In this document: positions 8,753 to 17,911 of the stretch, piece by piece
How the letters are laid out: every line of letters starts with the position of its first letter
Numbering within the stretch: position 1 is the first letter of the stretch
DNA from: Bacteroidota bacterium
GTDB lineage: Bacteria > Bacteroidota > Bacteroidia > Chitinophagales > Chitinophagaceae
Direction: 5' to 3'
Length of the DNA stretch: 64,000 bases
Assembly: GCA_020161535.1 (NCBI GenBank)
Contig: JAIUNW010000002.1
Location: 248,001-312,000 of the forward strand
Notes under the pieces: model-generated
Told to the model about the DNA's origin: nothing
Databases searched by the model: none
Seen by the model: only the letters and a program-made list of their open reading frames with translations
Translations under genes and position numbers: made by a program

Positions 8753-10863
8753 CAGGTCACTTTCTTAACATAGAGTCGACCTGAATTCAACGCAAGCACC
8801 ACATCACTCAAACCCATCGCCAGCGCAGCCACGCCTGGCGTTAGAAACCCGAAAGCGGCGATGGGAATGGCCACCACATTGTATGCAAATGCCCAGAAGA
8901 GATTGCCGCGAATGGTTTTCATGGTGTGCAAACCGAGCCCCAGGGCCAGTGGCAATTGTTTCAAACCATTGTTCATCAACACCACATCGGCGGTTTGCAT
9001 GGCAACCTGCGAAGAGTCGCTCAAAGAAATACCTACATCGGCCTTGGCCAGTGCCGGTGCATCATTGATGCCATCACCCACCATGGCCGTGGGACCGGCT
9101 GCTTTTAGGGTATCGATCACCGTTAGTTTGTCGGCCGGTGATTGTTGTGCGTAAACTTTTTTGATCTGCAGTTTATCGGCAAGGGCTTGTACTTTATCTG
9201 TTGAATCGCCACTAAGCAATACCGTTACAATGCCCTTGCTATGCAAGTAGTTGATTACCTCGGGCGCTTCGGGGCGAATTTCATCGGCCAGGTTTACCGA
9301 TCCAATGTATTCAGCATTGCGTGTAAGATAAACAGCCGCACCGCTCTTGTTCACACCGGCAAAAGCCGCTGATCCTGCGCGGAATTCATCGCCTGATTTG
9401 TTGGTGGCTCGGATGCCGCTGCCTTTTATTTCTTCAACAGATGCCCAGCGAATTTCTGTAGCGCCTTTCCAGTGAGTCGTTATGCTTTTGGCAAGCGGGT
9501 GGTTAGAATATTTTTCGAGCGACCAAACAATCGATTTGAATTCCTCTTCGGGAAGCGTGGTATCAAAACCATTGATGCTAAAAGCCCCCGTGGTAAGCGT
9601 ACCGGTTTTATCAAAAACCACCTGCTTAATTTGTTTGAAGATTTCAAGCGATTGCGCATTGCGAAACAAAACGCCGTTTTTAGCGGCGCGACCCAATCCT
9701 ACCGCTATGGCGGCTGGCGTAGCCAGTCCCATGGCGCAGGGACAGGAGATAACTAACACCGCAATGGCCCGCATCAGCGCCGGGGTAAAGTCGTGTAAAA
9801 CAACATAATTGATAATAAACGTGAGCAGCGCAATGCCAATGACTGTCGGCACAAATATGGCGCTGATCCGGTCGGCCAATCGTTGGATCGGCGGTTTATC
9901 TCCCTGGGCTTTTTTCACCAGGTCGATGATATTGGCGAGTATGCCTTCTTTGGGCGAATGTAAAACCTGAGCGCGCAAGATGCCATCTACCAACAAGCTG
10001 CCGCCAATGATTTTGTCTTTGGCTGTTTTTCGAACCGGCACACTTTCGCCGGTAACCACGGCTTCGTTAAGCATGCCATCGCCCGATAAAATTTTGGCAT
10101 CAGCCGGCACCTGTTCGCCATTTTTAATCAGGACCAGGTCGCCACTTTTCAGGTTGGCGGCTTCAACGGCAAAAATTTGTTCCTGGTATTTGTCGTCGAA
10201 GGCAATCATATTGGCCATGCTCGGCTGTTGTTTGGCCAAGGCATTCAGTTGTTGTTGCGTGCTGTTGATCGAAACATCTTCGAGGTAATTGCCGAAGAAC
10301 ACCAAGGTAATGATGGTGGCGGTGGTTTCGAAAAACAGGTAATCATGCCCCATACCGCGGATGGCGCCAATCAGGCTGTACACAAAGGCCGCGGTGGCGC
10401 CTACTGCTACCAGCACATTCATGTTCGGCATGCCATGCAGCGTGCTTCGCACGGCGCTGGTACCAAAATGATACATCCCAATGATGTACACGGGCAAGCA
10501 GAGCGCCAATTGCAGCCAGGGGTTATTGATCCAACTATCGTGCATGGCTGGCAGCATGTGCAGCATCAGCACGAGGGTAAACGGTAAACAGAGCAGGGTA
10601 TAACGAAGGTATTTGTTCATGGGGGGGCGAGCCGGTACCACGGCCGCCAGTTTTTCATCGACCACTTCATAGCCCAACGAAGCGATCCCTTTGCTGAGCT
10701 GGGTTTGCTCGGCCTGGTCAAATTTTTCAGCCTCGAAATGAACGTCTCCGTCGATCGGGTTGACCTTCACATTCTGCATGCCCTGCTTTTCCAGGTATTT
10801 GGAAACGCTGAGGGCGCAGTTACTGCAAGTCATCCCCTTTACTTTTAAATTAACGGCTTCCAT
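8752..10863 (-). CDS. copA: Copper-translocating P1B-type ATPase
   Basis: A 703-residue heavy-metal pump. It has one N-terminal heavy-metal-associated domain with the metal-binding GMTCSNC, then membrane helices. The A-domain TGES is in AVVTGESVPV. The transport motif CPC is in VISCPCAMGLATP, which marks Cu+ specificity. The phosphorylation site is FDKTGTLTTG, the HP motif is YSNHPLAKS, and the hinge is GDGINDAPALAKADVG. It resides in the inner membrane and exports Cu(I), or supplies it to cuproenzymes. No copper chaperone or CueR-type regulator is beside it. The start ATG at 10863 lies directly before the HMA domain. Confidence 0.95.
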   Translation of the reverse strand: MEAVNLKVKGMTCSNCALSVSKYLEKQGMQNVKVNPIDGDVHFEAEKFDQAEQTQLSKGIASLGYEVVDEKLAAVVPARPPMNKYLRYTLLCLPFTLVLMLHMLPAMHDSWINNPWLQLALCLPVYIIGMYHFGTSAVRSTLHGMPNMNVLVAVGATAAFVYSLIGAIRGMGHDYLFFETTATIITLVFFGNYLEDVSINSTQQQLNALAKQQPSMANMIAFDDKYQEQIFAVEAANLKSGDLVLIKNGEQVPADAKILSGDGMLNEAVVTGESVPVRKTAKDKIIGGSLLVDGILRAQVLHSPKEGILANIIDLVKKAQGDKPPIQRLADRISAIFVPTVIGIALLTFIINYVVLHDFTPALMRAIAVLVISCPCAMGLATPAAIAVGLGRAAKNGVLFRNAQSLEIFKQIKQVVFDKTGTLTTGAFSINGFDTTLPEEEFKSIVWSLEKYSNHPLAKSITTHWKGATEIRWASVEEIKGSGIRATNKSGDEFRAGSAAFAGVNKSGAAVYLTRNAEYIGSVNLADEIRPEAPEVINYLHSKGIVTVLLSGDSTDKVQALADKLQIKKVYAQQSPADKLTVIDTLKAAGPTAMVGDGINDAPALAKADVGISLSDSSQVAMQTADVVLMNNGLKQLPLALGLGLHTMKTIRGNLFWAFAYNVVAIPIAAFGFLTPGVAALAMGLSDVVLALNSGRLYVKKVT

Positions 10864-10968
10864 GGGGGTGTTTTTTGTGAGGGAAATCCACCTGCAAATA
10901 TACAGTTACAGGCAGGCCTTTGTTCGATGTTACACTACCTAAAATGGATACAGGGTTGCAGATTAACC

Positions 10969-10976
10969 TAGCTTTG
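10969..10976 (+). promoter_or_regulatory. -7 box of tsaE
   Basis: TAGCTTTG is a perfect TAnnTTTG box ending four bases before the tsaE ATG, so the transcript is probably leaderless or nearly so. A convincing -33 TTTG is not seen at the expected spacing. Confidence 0.45.
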
Positions 10977-10980
10977 TAAC

Positions 10981-11397
10981 ATGGAATGGGAGTTTACTAT
11001 TGATGAATTGGATGTTGTTGCCAGGCAGTTATTGGCTTATTGGAAAACGCCGGGCACCATTGCCCTGTATGGCCCCATGGGCGTGGGCAAAACCACCCTG
11101 GTGCATGCGCTTTGTGAAAAGCTCGGTGTGGAAGATACTGTTGGTAGTCCCACGTATGCCATCATCAACGAATACGGCAGCGCTGCTGGAACCATTTACC
11201 ACATCGATTGTTATCGCCTGCGGTCGGTGGCCGAAGCCATTGATGCCGGCGTGGAAGATTGTTTGTACAGCGGCCAGTGGTGTTTTGTGGAATGGCCCGA
11301 AAAAATCCAGGAATTGTTAACACCCGATATGCGTGCGATCAAGCTGGCATTGACCAGCGAGAATCGACGCCGGTTACAAGTGATTTCGCCCGAATAG
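10981..11397 (+). CDS. tsaE: tRNA threonylcarbamoyladenosine biosynthesis ATPase TsaE
   Basis: A 138-residue P-loop ATPase that supports TsaB/TsaD in making t6A37 of ANN-decoding tRNAs. It has Walker A GPMGVGKTTLVHALC, the TsaE signature GSPTYAIINEYG, YHIDCYRL, and VEWPEKI near the end. Length is typical. It is followed 29 bases later by alanine dehydrogenase and may be co-transcribed with it. Confidence 0.95.
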   Translation: MEWEFTIDELDVVARQLLAYWKTPGTIALYGPMGVGKTTLVHALCEKLGVEDTVGSPTYAIINEYGSAAGTIYHIDCYRLRSVAEAIDAGVEDCLYSGQWCFVEWPEKIQELLTPDMRAIKLALTSENRRRLQVISPE

Positions 11398-11426
11398 TTG
11401 TAATTTTCCTTTCCGTTAATCAGCAC

Positions 11427-12641
11427 ATGGCGCAGCAAAAACCAATCATCAGTGGGTCGTTTAGTTATGAAACGCTCGAAGAGACCCTCGACATCAAGCC
11501 AACCGGCGCACAACTCCAAATCGGCATTCCTCGCGAATCGAACCTCCAGGAAAACAGGGTGGCCCTGATTCCGGATGCGGTGGGGCTGCTGGTAAGCAAT
11601 GGCCAGCAGGTGATGATTGAGCACAATGCCGGTGATGCCGCGCATTTCCGTGACAAAGACTACAGCGAAGCGGGTGCCAAAATTGTGTACGACAAAGCCG
11701 AAGTGTATAAATGTCCGGTGTTGGTAAAGAGTGCGCCGATCATGGAAGAGGAGCTGCCCTACCTGCAGTTTAACCAGATCATTATTTCGCCGCTGCACAG
11801 CGCCATGTTGAAAGCCAGCCTGATCGAAAAGTTGATGGAGAAAAAGATCACCGCGATTTCTTTTGAGCAATTGAAAGACGAAAATGGCACTTTCCCGATA
11901 GTGCGGAGCATGAGTGAGATTGCCGGCAGCTCGGTGATGTTGATCGCCGGACAATACCTGGGTTCGGCCAACCACGGTAAGGGGGTGTTATTGGGTGGCA
12001 TTACCGGTATTCCACCGTCGAAAGTGATCATTCTCGGTGCCGGCATTGTGGGTGAGTACGCAGCCCGGGCGGCCATGGCCATGGGTGCTTCGGTAAAAGT
12101 GTTCGACAACAGTGTTTACCGGTTAAAGCAGTTGCAGGATAATATCGGCCAGCGACTGTGGACCAGCGTCATCGAACCGAAGATCCTTGCCAAGCAACTA
12201 AAGACCTGTGAAGTAGCTGTTGGTACCTTGCGCAGCAACAGCGGCCGCACGCCCATGGTGGTTACCGAAGAGATGGTGAGCAATATGCGACCCGGTAGTG
12301 TGATCATCGACGTTAGTATCGACAGTGGTGGCTGTTTTGAAACCTCCGAACTCACCAGTCATGAGCAGCCGATCTTTATGAAATACGGCGTTATTCATTA
12401 TTGCGTGCCCAATATTCCATCGGGATTTGCGCGTACGGCGTCGCATGCCATCAGCAATGTGTTAACCCCTTTGTTGATTGAAGCGGCCGAAGAAGGTGGC
12501 ATTGAAAAACTGATCTGGCACCGCGTGCACCTGCGGAGTGGCATTTATCTGTTCAAGGGAGCGCTGACACATTTTCACCTTAGCCAGCGGTTCAACCTCA
12601 AGTACACCGACCTGAACCTGCTGATCGCCAGCAGGCGATAG
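11427..12641 (+). CDS. ald: Alanine dehydrogenase / PNT-type NAD-dependent enzyme
   Basis: A 404-residue oxidoreductase of the alanine dehydrogenase/pyridine nucleotide transhydrogenase family, interconverting alanine with pyruvate and ammonia using NAD. The N-terminal domain has IGIPRESNLQENRVALIP and the active-site region PLHSAMLKASL. The Rossmann nucleotide-binding loop is LGAGIVGEYAARAAMAMGA, followed by DVSIDSGGCFETS and PNIPSGFARTASHA. The frame is open upstream to 11259 inside tsaE, but ATG 11427 (MAQQKPIISG) is the sensible start. The protein has about 45 more N-terminal residues than Bacillus Ald, typical of the Bacteroidota branch. Confidence 0.9.
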   Translation: MAQQKPIISGSFSYETLEETLDIKPTGAQLQIGIPRESNLQENRVALIPDAVGLLVSNGQQVMIEHNAGDAAHFRDKDYSEAGAKIVYDKAEVYKCPVLVKSAPIMEEELPYLQFNQIIISPLHSAMLKASLIEKLMEKKITAISFEQLKDENGTFPIVRSMSEIAGSSVMLIAGQYLGSANHGKGVLLGGITGIPPSKVIILGAGIVGEYAARAAMAMGASVKVFDNSVYRLKQLQDNIGQRLWTSVIEPKILAKQLKTCEVAVGTLRSNSGRTPMVVTEEMVSNMRPGSVIIDVSIDSGGCFETSELTSHEQPIFMKYGVIHYCVPNIPSGFARTASHAISNVLTPLLIEAAEEGGIEKLIWHRVHLRSGIYLFKGALTHFHLSQRFNLKYTDLNLLIASRR

Positions 12642-12644
12642 GGC

Positions 12645-13277
12645 TCAAACAGATCGCCCCGTTTTATAATCCTGGATAGAAATGATTTCCTGGCAACGAT
12701 CGTATTCATTGGGGTCATTGCTTGATATGATCAGGATGCGATCGGCTGTTTCAGCATCAAGCAATGATTTATAAGCGGCGATGCCTTCGGCATCGAGGTT
12801 GGTGCTGGGCTCATCGAGCAATAGCAGGGGCGTGTCTGCAAAAAAAGCCAGCAATAATTTCATGCGTTGTTTCATGCCCGAAGAGTAGTACCGAATCTGT
12901 TTGTTTGCCGCCTGGTCCAGTCGCACGCGCTGCAACATGTCGGTAAAACCGATGTTGGTGCGAAAGGGTTTGAAAGTTTGTTGAAACTGCATCAGTTCAA
13001 GGGCCGTCATCTCTTCAATGAGTTCGAGATAGGGCGTGGCCAGTGAAATGTATTCGTACGTTTTTTCTTCGGGAACCAGGGCCTTGTTGCGACTATAGCT
13101 CAACACGCCTTCCGACAATTGCACGGCGCCTGCAATGCATTGCAGCAAAGTGCTTTTGCCCGATCCGTTGGGTCCGGTTATCGCATAGCCAATATTGCGT
13201 TGAAATTGCTTGCTGAAATGGCGAAAAATCCATTCCCGGTTAAAGCGCTTGCCCGCATCAGATAGGGAGATCGTCAT
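12645..13277 (-). CDS. ABC transporter ATP-binding protein
   Basis: A 210-residue ATPase with Walker A GPNGSGKSTLLQ, ABC signature YYSSGMKQRMKL, Walker B LLLLDEPSTNLD, and an H-loop position replaced by ISSNDPNEYD. The signature is SSGMKQ rather than LSGGQ, as in CcmA/export-type ATPases. No permease is next to it. It is the last gene of the lpx operon and its ATG lies inside lpxA (20-base overlap). A link to envelope lipid or polysaccharide export is possible but only inferred from position. Confidence 0.85.
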   Translation of the reverse strand: MTISLSDAGKRFNREWIFRHFSKQFQRNIGYAITGPNGSGKSTLLQCIAGAVQLSEGVLSYSRNKALVPEEKTYEYISLATPYLELIEEMTALELMQFQQTFKPFRTNIGFTDMLQRVRLDQAANKQIRYYSSGMKQRMKLLLAFFADTPLLLLDEPSTNLDAEGIAAYKSLLDAETADRILIISSNDPNEYDRCQEIISIQDYKTGRSV

Positions 13278-14064
13278 CACCGTTGCCTTTGGTAAAGCGT
13301 TTGATGATACCGCGACCGCTTTCGCGGATGAATGTCAGGATCTCATCGCGCTCATCTGTGGCCGGCATCTCTTCTTCAATGTATTCCATCGCCTGGCTGG
13401 TATTCATGCCCTTGTTATAGAGCACCCGGTACAGGTCGAGAATTTGGTTGATGGTTTCCACGCTAAAGCCGCGGCGTTTGAGGCCGATGGAGTTCACACC
13501 GGCATAACTCAGCGGCGTTCTACCAGCTTTGATATAGGGCGGCACATCCTTACCTACCAATGATCCGCCACCCACAAAGGCATGGGCGCCGATCTTCACA
13601 AACTGGTGAACGGCACACATGCCGGCCAGAATCGCCCAGTCGCCAATGATGACGTGACCAGCAACCTGGGTGTTATTGCTCATGATGCAGTTGTCACCCA
13701 CCACACAATCGTGCGCAATATGGCAATAGGCCTGGATAAGACAGTTTTTGCCAATAACAGTTTGGTCGCGGTCTTTGGTTCCCCGGTTTACCGTCACGAA
13801 TTCGCGAATGGTGGTATTATCGCCAATGATTACCTGCGAGTATTCGCCCTGGAATTTCAGGTCTTGCGGAATAGCGGCGATCACAGCACCGGGAAATATG
13901 CGACAGTTCTTACCAATGCGGGCGCCTTCCATGATGGTGACATTGCTGCCAATCCAAGTGCCTTCGCCGATCTCCACATCTTGGTGGATCACGGTAAAAG
14001 GGTCCACTTTTACATTGGTAGCGAGCCGGGCATTTGGGTGTATATAGGTATGTGGATGAATCAT
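13258..14064 (-). CDS. lpxA: UDP-N-acetylglucosamine acyltransferase LpxA
   Basis: First enzyme of lipid A synthesis, transferring a 3-hydroxyacyl chain from ACP to UDP-GlcNAc O-3. At 268 residues it is typical. It has left-handed beta-helix hexapeptide repeats from residue 1 to about 190 (IHPNARLATNVKVDPFTVIH, IGEGTWIGSNVTIMEGARIG), the catalytic His region YCHIAHDCVVGDNC, and a C-terminal helical part beginning GLKRRGFS. It lies 44 bases after lpxC-fabZ. Confidence 0.97.
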   Translation of the reverse strand: MIHPHTYIHPNARLATNVKVDPFTVIHQDVEIGEGTWIGSNVTIMEGARIGKNCRIFPGAVIAAIPQDLKFQGEYSQVIIGDNTTIREFVTVNRGTKDRDQTVIGKNCLIQAYCHIAHDCVVGDNCIMSNNTQVAGHVIIGDWAILAGMCAVHQFVKIGAHAFVGGGSLVGKDVPPYIKAGRTPLSYAGVNSIGLKRRGFSVETINQILDLYRVLYNKGMNTSQAMEYIEEEMPATDERDEILTFIRESGRGIIKRFTKGNGDDDLPI

Positions 14065-14108
14065 TTGATCGGCAAAAATAGGTGAATTGACCTTATTGAC
14101 ACCAAATA

Positions 14109-15515
14109 CTACCCGCGTTTAACCACCTGGGCCACCATGTCGGCCTCGGCGCAGAGTTTGTTGCCCACATACACTGTTCCGCGCATTTCGCAAATGCCCC
14201 GGCGAATGGGCGCGGAGAGTTCCATTTTCAATAACATGGTATCGCCCGGAACAATCTTTTGCTTGAACTTACAGTTATCGATCTTCAGAAAATAGGTATC
14301 GTATTCGGCCGGGGGCATGCTGTTGATGGCGAGAATGCCGCCGGTTTGTGCCAGGGCCTCGCAAAGCAATACGCCCGGCATAACGGGGTTGCCGGGAAAA
14401 TGTCCCGTGAAAAAGGGTTCGTTGAAAGTGACGTTTTTAACGCCTACAATATAGGTATCGGTCAGCGCGATGATCTTGTCCACCAGCAAGAAGGGATACC
14501 GATGCGGCAGGGTCTGCTCAATTTGCTGTGCGGTATAAATGGGCGGTTGCGCGGGGTCGTACACCGGCACATCTTTCAGGTGCTTGTTCTTCTTGATGTA
14601 CTGTTTGATCTTTTTGGCGAAAGCCACATTGGTGCTATGTCCCGGCCGGTTGGCGATGATGCGCATTTTTACCGGATAACCGATCAATGCGAGGTCGCCC
14701 ACAATGTCCAGCAACTTATGCCGCGCGGGCTCGTTGGGGAAACGCAGCTCGAGGTTATTCAAGTAGCCTTCGTGTTTAACGGAAATCTTATCGCGGCCAA
14801 AGGCTTTGGCGAGGCGGTTCATCGCGTCTTCGGTAAGCGGTTTGTCGACCACCACAATGGCATTGTTGATATCGCCGCCTTTGATCAGGTTGTGCTCCAG
14901 CAGCATTTCGAGTTCGTGTAAAAAAACGAACGTGCGGCAGGGGGAAATTTCTTTGACGAAATTCCGCATATTCTTCAGGCCGGCATGTTGGGTACCGAGT
15001 ACCGGCGAATTGAAATCGATCAGGGTTGTGATCTGGTAGTCGAGCGATGGCATGGCCACCATCTCCACGCGCTTTTGTTCGTCGTAGAGGTGAATATTTT
15101 CATCGATGCTGTACCAGGCTTTGGCGGCAGGTTGTTCCTGCACGCCCACTTCTTCGAGCATTTCGATAAAGGGCTGGGAACTACCGTCCATAATGGGGGT
15201 TTCGGGCCCATTGATTTCTATCAGGCAGTTGTCAACGCCCATGCCCACCAGGGCAGCCAACACGTGTTCTACCGTACTTACTTTGGCGCCATTGTCTTCG
15301 ATGGTAGTTCCGCGCGAGGTATCGGTTACCAGGTCACAATCGGCTTTGATGATGGGCTGACCGGCCAGGTCGATGCGCTGGAATTGCAATCCAAATCCCG
15401 GGCTGGCGGGTTTGAATGTCATGTCGACTTTCACGCCGGTATGCAAACCGGTTCCGGAAATACTAATGGGAGCGCCTACTGTATGTTGCTTGTCGGGGTT
15501 GAATTTGCTATCCAT
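14109..15515 (-). CDS. lpxC/fabZ: Bifunctional LpxC-FabZ fusion
   Basis: A 468-residue fusion. Residues 1-305 are LpxC, the zinc-dependent UDP-3-O-acyl-GlcNAc deacetylase, with the metal-ligand regions [14 protein letters not shown] and [18 protein letters not shown]. Residues about 320-465 are FabZ, the 3-hydroxyacyl-ACP dehydratase, with [13 protein letters not shown] and the active-site [20 protein letters not shown]. The fusion joins the committed step of lipid A synthesis to the competing fatty-acid elongation step and is characteristic of Bacteroidota. It starts seven bases after the lpxD stop. Confidence 0.97.
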   Translation of the reverse strand: MDSKFNPDKQHTVGAPISISGTGLHTGVKVDMTFKPASPGFGLQFQRIDLAGQPIIKADCDLVTDTSRGTTIEDNGAKVSTVEHVLAALVGMGVDNCLIEINGPETPIMDGSSQPFIEMLEEVGVQEQPAAKAWYSIDENIHLYDEQKRVEMVAMPSLDYQITTLIDFNSPVLGTQHAGLKNMRNFVKEISPCRTFVFLHELEMLLEHNLIKGGDINNAIVVVDKPLTEDAMNRLAKAFGRDKISVKHEGYLNNLELRFPNEPARHKLLDIVGDLALIGYPVKMRIIANRPGHSTNVAFAKKIKQYIKKNKHLKDVPVYDPAQPPIYTAQQIEQTLPHRYPFLLVDKIIALTDTYIVGVKNVTFNEPFFTGHFPGNPVMPGVLLCEALAQTGGILAINSMPPAEYDTYFLKIDNCKFKQKIVPGDTMLLKMELSAPIRRGICEMRGTVYVGNKLCAEADMVAQVVKRG

Positions 15516-15522
15516 GCTTGTT

Positions 15523-16575
15523 TTATAAATTGACTCTCTCTGCCAGCAATTGTTTGACCAGCAGTTCCAGTTCCTTCAATCGTTTTTCCATTTCCGGCAG
15601 GTTGCGGCTCACGGCCTGGCTGCGCAGGGCGCTTGTATAATCAAAGGCCGGTGAGCCCGTCACGGCCATATTGGGTTGTTTGATCGATTTGCTCACGCCG
15701 CTTTGGGCATTGATCTTACTGCCATCGGCGATGCTGATGTGGCCAACAATACCTGCTTGTCCGCCGATCATCACGTTATTGCCAATTTTCGTACTGCCGC
15801 TCACGCCCGCCTGCGCTGCGATCACGGTATTATGACCTACTTCCACATTGTGTGCCACCTGGATCAGGTTGTCCAATTTGGCACCGCTGCGAATAATGGT
15901 CGACCCGATGGTGGCGCGGTCGATCGTGGCATTGGCACCCACTTCCACGCCATCTTCGATCACTACATTGCCGATTTGGGGCACTTTTTTGAAGCTACCA
16001 TCGGCCTGCGGTGCAAAGCCAAAGCCATCACCCCCCACCACGGCACCGGCATGGATGGTCACCTGTTTGCCAATTTTACAATCGTGGTAGATTTTGACGC
16101 CGGCATGTAAAATACTGCCGTCGGCAATGGTCACATGGTTGCCAATAAATGTATTGGGGAAAATCTTTACATGGTTACCAATCACCGCATTTTCGCCGAT
16201 ATATACGAAGGCCCCGATGAACACGCCTTCGCCCAGGGTTACGCCGGGGGCCACATAACTTGGTTCCTGTTTGCCCACCAATTGCTGGGTTTTCAGTTCC
16301 TGGTATTTCGATAAGAGGGTAGCAAACGCTGAATACGCATCGGGAACGCGGATCAAGGTCGGGTTGACTTTCTCCTTCAGTTCCAGGTTGTCGTTAATGA
16401 TCACCACCGATGCCGAGGTACTATAGAGATAATCTTCGTATTTGGGATTGGCCAGGAAGGAAAGTTGTCCGGCGCCCGCTTCTTCGATTTTGCCGAAGGA
16501 GCCGACCGATCTTTGCGGGTCTCCCTCCACTTTTCCATTAATGAGCACGGCAATTTGCGCGGCGCTGAATTGCAT
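15523..16575 (-). CDS. lpxD: UDP-3-O-acylglucosamine N-acyltransferase LpxD
   Basis: Third lipid A enzyme, adding the N-linked hydroxyacyl chain. It has 350 residues. The N-terminal uridine-binding domain has VGSFGKIEEAGAGQLSFLANPKYEDYL. A hexapeptide beta-helix follows from about 110 to 290, with the catalytic-His region VGGDGFGFAPQ...VPQIGNVVIEDGVEVGAN. The C-terminal helix is LPEMEKRLKELELLVKQL. It lies ten bases after the HD-domain gene and upstream of lpxC-fabZ. Confidence 0.96.
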   Translation of the reverse strand: MQFSAAQIAVLINGKVEGDPQRSVGSFGKIEEAGAGQLSFLANPKYEDYLYSTSASVVIINDNLELKEKVNPTLIRVPDAYSAFATLLSKYQELKTQQLVGKQEPSYVAPGVTLGEGVFIGAFVYIGENAVIGNHVKIFPNTFIGNHVTIADGSILHAGVKIYHDCKIGKQVTIHAGAVVGGDGFGFAPQADGSFKKVPQIGNVVIEDGVEVGANATIDRATIGSTIIRSGAKLDNLIQVAHNVEVGHNTVIAAQAGVSGSTKIGNNVMIGGQAGIVGHISIADGSKINAQSGVSKSIKQPNMAVTGSPAFDYTSALRSQAVSRNLPEMEKRLKELELLVKQLLAERVNL

Positions 16576-16585
16576 ACGGGTTAAT

Positions 16586-17836
16586 TTATATAGGCTTATG
16601 ATTGAACCAGTCGGCTATTCTTTCCTGGTTTAGGTAGCAAAAGTAGTATTTTTTGACAGGGCGGGATAAATTGTGCTGTATCAGGGCGTTGTCGACCGAA
16701 GAAATGTCTTTGACCGACCCATCTTTAAAAAGAATCCGGATCCTTTCGTCGCGCGGATTATAGGTGGTATTGGTCGATTCGCCGCTGAACACCAGGTAAC
16801 CTGCCTCTTCTTCGCTGAGGCCGGTGGCGCGCACCAATTCTTCGAGGCAGATGCGCTGGTGGTCGGGATCCACGGGCGTGGAGGTCAGTTTTACTTTCAG
16901 CAATTTCCGGTCGATAATCATGCCGCAAAGGGTAGCCAACACTTTATCGCCGTGCTGGGTCCAGCATTTGATGGCCGCCAGAATATCGGTATCGTCGAGC
17001 TGGCAAAAAAGGGCCAGGTCGGTGTCGGGTTGAAAGGGTCCTTCGAGGCGCAGGAAATAATCCAGCATGGGCGAAGGGGCCTGCAAGGAAACGCCTGCAC
17101 TGATCAGCATACGCGCGCGCTGGATGATCTTGACCAGCATTTTCTCCACGCAGAGCACGGTTTTGTGCAGGTAGACCTGCCAGTACATGAGCCGCCGCGA
17201 CACCAGGAATTTTTCAATTGAATACACCGCTTTTTCTTCCACCAATAACTCGCCTTCGCGCACAGCCAGCATTTTCAGGATGCGGTCGTAGCCAATTACG
17301 CCTTCCGACACACCGGTATAGAAACTATCGCGGGTGAGGTAATCCATCCGGTCAACATCCAATTGTCCCGAAATCAGTTGGTGCAAGAATGGTTTTTCGT
17401 AACTGCCTTTGAAGATTTGGATCGCGAGACTAAGTTTACCGCCTGCCTCTTCGTTCATTTTTTCCATGATGGCCAGCGACAAGGTCTCATGACTTACGCC
17501 CTGGATCAGCGTTTGTTCGAGGGCGTGAGAAAAAGGTCCGTGGCCAATATCGTGTAATAAAATAGCAATCTCGGCTGCCACTTCTTCTTCGGGGGATATC
17601 TGCACGTTTTTCAGGCGTAACTCAGCAATGGCATTACACATCAGGTGGTAAGCGCCCATGGAATGATGCAGCCTGGTATGCACCGCACCGGGATACACCA
17701 ATTGCGCCAGGGCCATCTGCTGGATGCGGCGCAGGCGCTGGTAGTATGGATGATCTATCACCCACAATACCAGGGGATGGCTGATGGTGATAAAACCATA
17801 TACCGGATCGTTTACAATTTTTCGGATGCCGCTCAT
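16586..17836 (-). CDS. HD-domain phosphohydrolase (dGTPase/SAMHD1-like)
   Basis: A 416-residue metal-dependent phosphohydrolase. The HD motif is AIAILLHDIGHGPFSHALE, preceded by TRLHHSMGAYHLM. The downstream conserved His/Asp region is QLDVDRMDYLTRDSFYTGV, which is characteristic of the YdhJ/dNTPase-like HD family. The N-terminus NDPVYGFITI and LRRIQQMALAQLVYPGA are typical of Bacteroidota members. The substrate is not known. It is the promoter-proximal gene of the lpx operon, which places it under the same control as lipid A synthesis. Confidence 0.85.
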   Translation of the reverse strand: MSGIRKIVNDPVYGFITISHPLVLWVIDHPYYQRLRRIQQMALAQLVYPGAVHTRLHHSMGAYHLMCNAIAELRLKNVQISPEEEVAAEIAILLHDIGHGPFSHALEQTLIQGVSHETLSLAIMEKMNEEAGGKLSLAIQIFKGSYEKPFLHQLISGQLDVDRMDYLTRDSFYTGVSEGVIGYDRILKMLAVREGELLVEEKAVYSIEKFLVSRRLMYWQVYLHKTVLCVEKMLVKIIQRARMLISAGVSLQAPSPMLDYFLRLEGPFQPDTDLALFCQLDDTDILAAIKCWTQHGDKVLATLCGMIIDRKLLKVKLTSTPVDPDHQRICLEELVRATGLSEEEAGYLVFSGESTNTTYNPRDERIRILFKDGSVKDISSVDNALIQHNLSRPVKKYYFCYLNQERIADWFNHKPI

Positions 17837-17898
17837 GCCTCAATTGTTAAAATAGACGAATTGTGCTGCGCAAAGCTACGAACCCACCACAGATAAAT

Positions 17899-17906
17899 TA
17901 CATTTG
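17899..17906 (+). promoter_or_regulatory. -7 box of porX
   Basis: TACATTTG fits TAnnTTTG and ends five bases before the porX ATG at 17912. The 75-base gap is shared with the divergent HD/lpx operon. No clear -33 TTTG is seen. Confidence 0.4.
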
Positions 17907-17911
17907 AATCT

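Noticed and set aside
14259..14921. 220-codon plus-strand ORF
   Set aside because: It is a shadow of the lpxC-fabZ fusion, which has complete active-site motifs on the other strand.
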